A DNA stretch of 64,000 nucleotides from Myoxocephalus aenaeus (taxonomy: Eukaryota > Chordata > Actinopteri > Perciformes > Cottidae). Each line of letters opens with the position of its first letter. The stretch's first letter is position 1. The translations under genes and the position numbers were made by a program. Location: NCBI GenBank assembly GCA_038501785.1, contig JBAMJR010000085.1, positions 1,753,001 through 1,817,000 of the forward strand, read 5' to 3'. The notes beneath the pieces are model-generated. The model did no database searches and was not told the DNA's origin. It saw nothing but the letters and a program-made list of their open reading frames with translations. Shown here piece after piece: positions 51,005 to 64,000 of the stretch.

Positions 51005-53185
51005 TGCGAGAAGACACGGGGAACAAGCACACACTCTTTTAGACGCCAGTACGCTGAGAGAGAATGAATGGAGAGATCAGCATGCAGATGCTGTCCAACT
51101 GCATCTGGTCTGCTGTACATGAGCAAGCCATCCCCCACTGGTGAGGACACACACCACATCTGCCGTAGAGCGAGAGGAAAGACAGAGGTATAACATATAT
51201 GCAATATTTAACACAGGTGGTGATTATCAAATTAAGGCTGCAATACATTTGTTTTCATTATCAATCAATTTCCTGATCATTTTCTTAATGAACTTATTAA
51301 TCGTTTGTTATTTAAAAATGGCTGTAAAATGGCTATCAAAATCTACAATTGGATATATTGAAATTGCTAGTTTAATTTGACTATTACTCCAATATTTTCT
51401 TTTTTAAGAAGCAAATATTCAAATTAGAGAACCGGACACAGAGAGTTTTTTTTTGTCATAGGATCACATCCCCTCTGTAAATAAACAAAATAATGTGTGG
51501 TTGTAGTTTGCATTTTTGCTGCTGTTGCAGTATAGGGCAGCATGTTATTAAGAAGTGTATTTAGTTTTATGTAAAAATGAAGAAAACATGCGGTGAGTCG
51601 GTGGCCAGGGAACCAATAGTGTCCCAAAGCCAGAAGACTTTGGCGACCAGCAGAGAGATTAAAGCATTAGGGATAGGAAGATACAGCATGCCAGCTAATC
51701 CCAGGCCGGCTTGTCAGTGGCCCAGCTGGAATCCTGACAGACAGAGATTCGCGGATGTGGTCCAGCAAACACCAAAAAGGCAGAAAAGTCAAATGGGAAT
51801 TTGTATAAATGAATGCATTGTTGCTTAACAAGAATAAAGACAAAAACCTGAAGTTTTCCTCAGAAAACTCACACACATTTAACCTTTCATCGCAACTTCA
51901 CTCTCCTAATTAAACCCCCGCTGGTTCTTTAGTCAGACACTCTAAATTATCTGTAGTTCAAAGGACTACAAACAATTACTCGAAGCCGGAGAAGTCCCAG
52001 GGTGCATCAGAGCAGCCATCTTATCTGAGCTTCTTCCTGCATCCTGTTTTTGCGATCTTAACCTGACTCCTGTTTCCTGGTCCTCCCTGTGTCACATCTC
52101 TGCTTCCTGTCCAAACACAATACAGCTATGGCTTAAGAAGCAACCGAGAGGACGGAGAGGGAGGCAGATGGAAACCTGCTTGCACAATTTTTAGATTCCC
52201 TGATCAAATGATTCACTCATAGCTACAGTTCCAGACTTTTTCCTGTGCAGCTACGCCAACAAAAACAACAATCACTTCAGTGAAAAGCAGGTTGGAGAAA
52301 CAGAGGAGCCCTGGCAGCATTACATTAGGCTAATAATAACTGACAGGTACTAGAAATACTACTCATGTTTGTGCAGATATCCATTTGTGATCACAAGAAA
52401 TTTGATTTGATGGGACATAAGGTTGAGAAGGATTTAAAGTGGTTTAAAAGGTTTATCTTTTCATCTTTGTGAATCCTGATCTCATAAGACACCAAATACA
52501 ACGGTGAGGTTACATCATCAGCACAATAAATCACCAACAAAGCAAGCAGCAGTGCTGTGCTATCCGTGTCTCAGCAGGGAACTGCTGTTATTACAAATTG
52601 TGTCATTTCAGCTGTCCAAGACAGAAAAGAGACACCTCCGTTCACTGAGGCCAATTCCCACCAGCCGAGTCCTCATCTGGCCCCGTTTTCTGAGCCAGCG
52701 ACCCCCTGCAAACCCCAACAGCCTCACGCCAATGACAGAAAACAAAGGGTAAAATTACATCATGTGCTGCCACAAAGGACACTGAACACAGTTAATGCTG
52801 TCTGGTTTGGAGCAAAAGAGCTCCCTGGATTTTGCAGTCTTCTTATAAACATTTTAGAAACACTGCGCTGCTTGTAGCATGCGGGAGGGAGGTGATGCAA
52901 ATGAGAGGATTGCATGTTTTTGCTTTAACTGTCTGGCTGGCCTGACAATCACATCAATGAGGCGAAATAATGAGCAACTGGGGGGGGGGCAGGAGGAGGA
53001 GGGAGGAAGCCTTGTCTGCTTGTGAGAAATTAGAGGAAAGTAGAGGCGAGAAGGGTGAACGAGAGAGACATGTGGGATAAGAGTGTGTGACAGGAAAGAG
53101 ACAGTGCATGAGACTGCGTGTGAGATGGCGTGTGAGACGGTTGTGTGTAACATTAAGAGGTGGAAAAAGTATGCGTTTGTGTTAA

Positions 53186-53216
<31 letters not shown>

Positions 53217-54896
53217 GAGGGAGAAAGGGTGTATTGGGTGGGGGAGGGGTATGAACAGGGACCTCGGGGAAGCCACTGAAAGGTTCCCGGGACAATAGAG
53301 CTCCGTTCACACGGCAACAGCACTAGCTTTCCCATGCATCCTCCTCCTCCTCCTCCTCCTCCTCAACCTCCTTTAAGGCCCCCTATACTCTTGCAATGAA
53401 AGCTTAGCAAGCAAGCGCTCCTCAACTCATTTGGGAGAAATACGGGAGCAAGTAAAGAGAGTAAAGCCTAAACATTAGTCAGAGACAGGAATGTAATAGC
53501 TTATGCTTTTCCTCCCCCTCATCTTGTCATGTATTTTGATGCTTAATTCATTAGAAGCCAACATGCATACTATAGGCATTCTACAAATGCACACACACAA
53601 ACACACCAGGTAGCCTTTAAAATGTCCCATTAACAGCATGTTAACAGTCCCATCCGCAGCAGAAAATGTCTTTGATCCTCAGAGGGGTGACATTCAGGCT
53701 ACGTTAAGGGCAAGACACACTTCCCTGTGACTCCTGCAAGATGCCCACATCCGGACGCCAACACACAGAGTTAGACGAGACATTTACTACAGATGTGAGA
53801 ACTCCATTAAGATCTGAAAGGGAAGTCATTACCAATTTATGAGCCGAGTACAGCTTCTTGTGTTGCAGGCTTTTTTTTTTGCTGGCTCTGATGTTATAAA
53901 TAATGCAGCTTGGATTACGTCAGGTCACACTGCCCTAAATATGACGTAAAAAACATTCTGCAGTGACACTGCGCCTACGTTTCCGCGTCCCAGTACTACT
54001 CAGGGGCATCCATGGTGAAACACTCAGGCACTCTGGGTAAGAGTAGCTTCTGCATAGTGAATCCTCACTCTGTACAAAGTAGGCCATGGGAGCGTGGCCA
54101 TAACTTTAACCTTCTAGTGTGCAGCCAAAAAGACAGAATATTTGTTTGGGCTGGGCAATAATTCAATTATATCTTTTATTGACTTTTAGTAAAATTGTAA
54201 CATGATAATGTAATCATCCTATCATTATTCAAATATATTAGAACACACAATAGCGCAACCTGGAATGAGAAATTAACTCAATCTGTTGGTTTGGTTGGAA
54301 GATTAAGTTCGCTCAAATAGACCTGACTTTTTAATACAAGCATGACCCCAAGTTGTGATAATCCTAATGTACAATGGGCTAAATAGTTGATTCATTTGGC
54401 AAATTAGCAATTCATTGATTAAAAATGAAATAACAAATCAAGTATTAACAACATGTGGTGGTTTTCAGTTAATCACAAAACATATATATTTTAAGTTATT
54501 TTTAGCTGCTTTTAGTTCCAATTAAGTAAGACATAATCAATATGAGCATGTATCGCTGAGTTCCCAGTTTTACATTTGTTTTGTGTGTTAATTGTTACCA
54601 TTGTATATATTAGATTACTTAATAAATAATGAATCTAAAATGTGGTCAATTTATTTATTGACAGTGAATAGTTGCAGCTAAATATTTGTGATGTATTCAC
54701 TAGGAATATAAGGTAAGATGTATTATAACATTACTATCTCTAACGAAGTTGCCATCACTTATATTTAATTTATATTTAAATGGCATGATTACGTTATTAC
54801 AATCTACTATTTGGATGTCTTATTTTAATGCCTTAAAATTCTCACATTTATCCACACACACGCACACGCACTCCCTTTCTCTCCTTCCCACAGGCT
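51005..54896. other. Probable wasf3 5'UTR intron
   Basis: A convincing acceptor sits just before the wasf3 start exon (AG at 51005-51004 in minus sense), so this stretch is most likely intron. No coding exon or transposon end was recognised apart from simple repeats. Confidence 0.5.
53192..53217. repeat. GT repeat
   Basis: About thirteen GT units upstream of wasf3 coding exon 1. A (CTC)n tract follows at 53340-53363. Confidence 0.93.
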
Positions 54897-54897
54897 G

Positions 54898-54981
<84 letters not shown>
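54897..54981. repeat. CT run followed by (CA)35
   Basis: CT units at 54897-54910 run directly into CA units at 54911-54981, next to the CpG-rich stretch proposed as wasf3 promoter. Confidence 0.96.
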
Positions 54982-54983
<2 letters not shown>

Positions 54984-54999
54984 ACTAATGGCAACCGCG

Positions 55000-55740
55000 A
55001 TCAATCACTGTTCCGCACCGTCGCTTCCCGTTACTGGCGGACTGACCCACATCTGCTCTCCCGTGAATTTCTACCGGTTTTAATCTTAAATGAAACGCGC
55101 CGTTTTACGTCTCGGCGCCTTACAAACTGAATAAAACGCCGGTGTACAACCAATATCAATTATCTGGTCAAAAACGCTTTTAAGTTACCCGGCAACGGGG
55201 GAAAAATGTCCAATTGTTAAGGCAGGTCTGGGCCACGGAGGGTCCGTTTGTTATCATGCACTGGGACTGACCACTGGGTTAGCTAGCTGGGGTCCAGTGG
55301 TCGAGCTCTTAATTTGGACAAATGAGACCACAGTCCACATAAATAGACACACACATTTCACCCTTTATATAAAAGCTGCCATTCGTCGTTGTAAAAAGAA
55401 CCGTAAAACCCTCACCAACACTTGAAATATTAGAAGAAATCGGCCCGTCCGCATGTCCCGTTAGATACTCCTATTAGCTCTCACATCCTGTGTCCCCCCA
55501 GCAAGTCTGGCCACTCCGGGGAACAATCCTTTGAGGACGAGGACACGCCCACCGGTCACATACACCAATCAAATCTACACGAAGGGGCTTTAACACATGA
55601 TGGACGTTCCGATTAACCAACGGTATCTCTCGAAAGAAATGGATGACAAGGAGACTCCCGAGCTCGATAGCAGCGTTGCGAATGGAGGAGGCGGGGCTAC
55701 AGTTGGGCGTTGCTGAAGAGCAAACGGAGATTTTTTTTAC
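55000..55740 (-). promoter_or_regulatory. CpG-rich stretch, candidate wasf3 promoter
   Basis: This is the only clearly CpG-rich stretch between the first wasf3 coding exon and the 3' end of cdk8, and it lies upstream of wasf3. A possible donor in minus sense (GCCGG then GTAACT) occurs near 55185-55190. No coding sequence or convincing exon boundary was established, so the assignment rests on position and base composition. Confidence 0.35.
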
Positions 55741-56790
55741 GCAACTGGGTCCCATTCCTTGTCAAAATTATTAGGACTTTAAATTCATCTTGGGGCCTGT
55801 GGGGATTTCATAGACATGAAGACCTATTTATATAACGTGTTATAGCCGACAATGGTGAACTATAGAGGTTTGCAGCGGGTTAGAAACATGCTTTAGGCAG
55901 TGATGCTGAGGATGAGCTTGGGTAGTATTGTGTAACAGACTGAAATAGCTGGGCCAGCATCCTGCAAGAAGAGGTTCAATAAGAGGCCTTGCTATACTTA
56001 GATATTTCCTTTACTCTCCCAGGTGTGTGTGTAGACAAAAACAGTCTGAGGGAGATGGCGTCATCAAAGCAGGGAAAGGGAGCAGAGAATAGTCTTCAGA
56101 CTAGTCCACTGGAAAGGGAGTTTCATTATTCAAAATGCACTTCTATTCCTGGACAAGGGGAAAGCCACAGCCTGCATTCGTTATACAGCTGTCATTTTAA
56201 CATATATAATTGATTGAAACATGAATACCAAAGCACACATGTACACAATGTGACTATGTAATAAAGTAGGGCAGTTTAGACCGACGAGACTGACACACTT
56301 GGACTTTACGACCAATGTATGACTTTGGTTCCAAACAGGGGATTTTGTGCAGATTTCATAAATATTCGTGGTGAAACTATTACTCAACATGAAATGAATT
56401 AACAATGTTTATAACATATCATAATTATATAATAGGAATATCATTTGTTTTTTTTCACATTTCTTTCACAAAAAGCCCAAGCACCTCAACTAAATCGGAT
56501 TCTGGGTGAGCAATGTTTTTGTTTTTAGATTAATCCAAAATAAAAATAATAATTTCTCACAGCTGCTTTTAGGTGTATAAAAGATGATTAAATATAGTGA
56601 ACTTTCTGGGACACTGGGTGTTGTTAGACACGCAAAGATTGATGAATCCATTTTATAATGGTGATATAAACACAATTCTTGCCAAGTAGAAATTGCAAAA
56701 GAAAAGAAAGAAAAACAAAGATGTAATTAATGGTTGAAAAGGTAATACTTGCTTAAGTTTGCATCACTCAGCTGCATGCACAGACACACA
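55741..56790. other. Intergenic spacer between wasf3 and cdk8
   Basis: AT-rich sequence with no supported exon, repeat or signal. The two genes run in the same direction here, so it would hold the wasf3 upstream region and the cdk8 3' flank. Confidence 0.5.
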
Positions 56791-56807
56791 ATATCAATGT
56801 TTTCACT

Positions 56808-56813
56808 TTTATT
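56808..56813 (-). terminator. Possible polyadenylation signal of cdk8
   Basis: AATAAA in minus sense about 970 bases past the stop codon. It would give a 3'UTR that opens with a CA repeat. Not proven. Confidence 0.5.
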
Positions 56814-57651
56814 GTCAGGATACTCGCTTCATGTAAAATATTTCAATACAATACAGTACAATGCATGTTCCATCTGTCATCCTCCATGAGATTGTTTGGT
56901 TTTGTCATCATGTTGTAAGGCTTGCCCACAGCATACAGCAGCCGAGGCTGCTTTGCCACGCTTACCATGAAAACAGATAAAATTATAAACTACTAAAATC
57001 ATTTTATGTCATCTTTTTTTGTCCTTTCTCACAAAAAAAAAAAACCTCAACACCACAGCTGCGGGGGCTCCATATCCTCCCAGCATGCTCCATAGCAGCT
57101 CAGTTCAGTCCCCAGCTGAGGCCCTCACAGGGCCTCGCACACAAAATAAACGGACAGACAGACAGGAGGACAGTCGGACAGGAATCCGTCACCGCTGGCA
57201 GTCACATAGCAGCTTTCAGTCTGATCCAAGCTTCTACGGGTAGAGGGTAACTGGCTGGGGTCAGGCGTAGGTGGGGGTGTTGAGACAGGTGGAGAAGAGG
57301 GGAGGAGATGACACCGCAGATTAACACGTGTCCATCCCCCCAATACCAAGCCATCTTCTCTTGGCTAGTTTGATTTATTCTGAGTCACAGGACAAGGTTG
57401 GGCTCTATCATCATATCCATTCTTCTAATCCTCCCGCCTTGTGTTCCCCCCCCATCAGGTCTTGGTCTATAGCAGTGTTTCTAATACTGGGGTTATGGGC
57501 GTGTTATCCTGAAGCAGTGTAGCTTGCTGTCATTCAGACCTAACAGACTGCTGGGGAGAAAGTGCCCTCTGTGGGGTGGGGCGGGGTGCTTTGTTGCCTT
57601 GGACATCCCCACATTCCGTATGCATATATCCATGTTTATAAGTGTATGTAC

Positions 57652-57687
57652 GTGTGTGTGTGTGTGTGTGTGTGTCTGTGTGTGTGT

Positions 57688-57780
<93 letters not shown>
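57652..57780. repeat. Long GT/CA repeat abutting the cdk8 stop codon
   Basis: About 129 bp of GT with three TCTG interruptions. In mRNA sense the CA repeat starts with the base after the TGA (57783-57781). Confidence 0.97.
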
Positions 57781-63552
<5,772 letters not shown>

Positions 63553-64000
63553 CTGAGGAAAAGAGACAGATACACAATTTTGAACATGCTTCCACAATGC
63601 AAATTGATTATATGCACCAAACCACTAAATCAGCATCGTTTGGCCCAATTGTGGAGCTCATGATTAAGTATGATGCTTATCAAGACCTGCAGATACTCTG
63701 AACTACATGTGGTGTCTAATCAAAACTCTATGTTGCTGCCCTCTAGTGGACAGAATATATGTACTGAATCCCACATGAGTGAAAGTATTACATTCCCATT
63801 TCACTGTGAATGTAAGTGGAAGATAATTTGTCTTTCCAAACAAACAGTCAAATAATACCCAAGACTAAATTGAGTGCATTAGTCAATTCTTATTTTACAA
63901 AACCAAATGCAACACGAGAAGCAATGCTTGCAGAAAACAATAACTGCAAATATTTGAACATTTAAATTAAGCATGTATGTAATAATCTTCCAATCAAATA

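Overview
The window is vertebrate nuclear DNA, almost certainly from a teleost fish. Every gene is split by GT/AG introns and has polyadenylation signals. The proteins are close relatives of human ones, and the spaces between genes hold long CA/GT microsatellites, a Tc1-type transposon, hAT-like short elements and LINE tails typical of fish. Exon boundaries below were placed by hand from splice sites and reading-frame phase. For each complete gene the phases close on one uninterrupted reading frame.

Seven protein-coding genes were found, in this order: lnx2 (+, 5.3-13.9 kb), gtf3a (-, 14.7-16.9 kb), rpl21 (-, 23.8-27.5 kb), usp12 (+, 28.2-34.0 kb), gpr12 (+, 38.9-39.9 kb), wasf3 (-, 44.6-51.0 kb) and cdk8 (-, 57.8 kb to beyond the right edge, amino-terminal third missing). 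From established knowledge, this is the gene order of human 13q12 (CDK8-WASF3-GPR12-USP12-RPL21-GTF3A-LNX2). MTIF3 and RASL11A, which lie inside that block in human, were not seen here.

Layout: 1-5.1 kb is upstream sequence of lnx2 with a CpG-rich probable first exon near 2.6-2.75 kb. lnx2 and gtf3a meet tail to tail with poly(A) signals about 120 bp apart. The 17-23.8 kb stretch is gene-free and rich in microsatellites, with a truncated LINE. rpl21 and usp12 are divergent around a compact 0.65 kb promoter region with NRF1-like and YY1-like sites. A 2.2 kb transposon with about 600 bp inverted arms (35.49-37.72 kb) ends next to the presumed gpr12 first exon. The 40-43.7 kb and 51-56.8 kb stretches are non-coding. 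A cdk8 intron carries a damaged Tc1-like element that was itself hit by a second, hAT-like element.

The genes do unrelated jobs (ubiquitin ligase scaffold, 5S rRNA transcription factor, ribosomal protein, deubiquitinase, orphan receptor, actin regulator, Mediator kinase). They are a conserved neighbourhood, not a pathway. I found no new biochemical system. The points most worth a second look are the foldback-like element beside gpr12, the nested transposons, the uORF of usp12, long CA repeats just after splice donors in cdk8 and wasf3 and directly after the cdk8 stop codon, and two long intronic hairpins.
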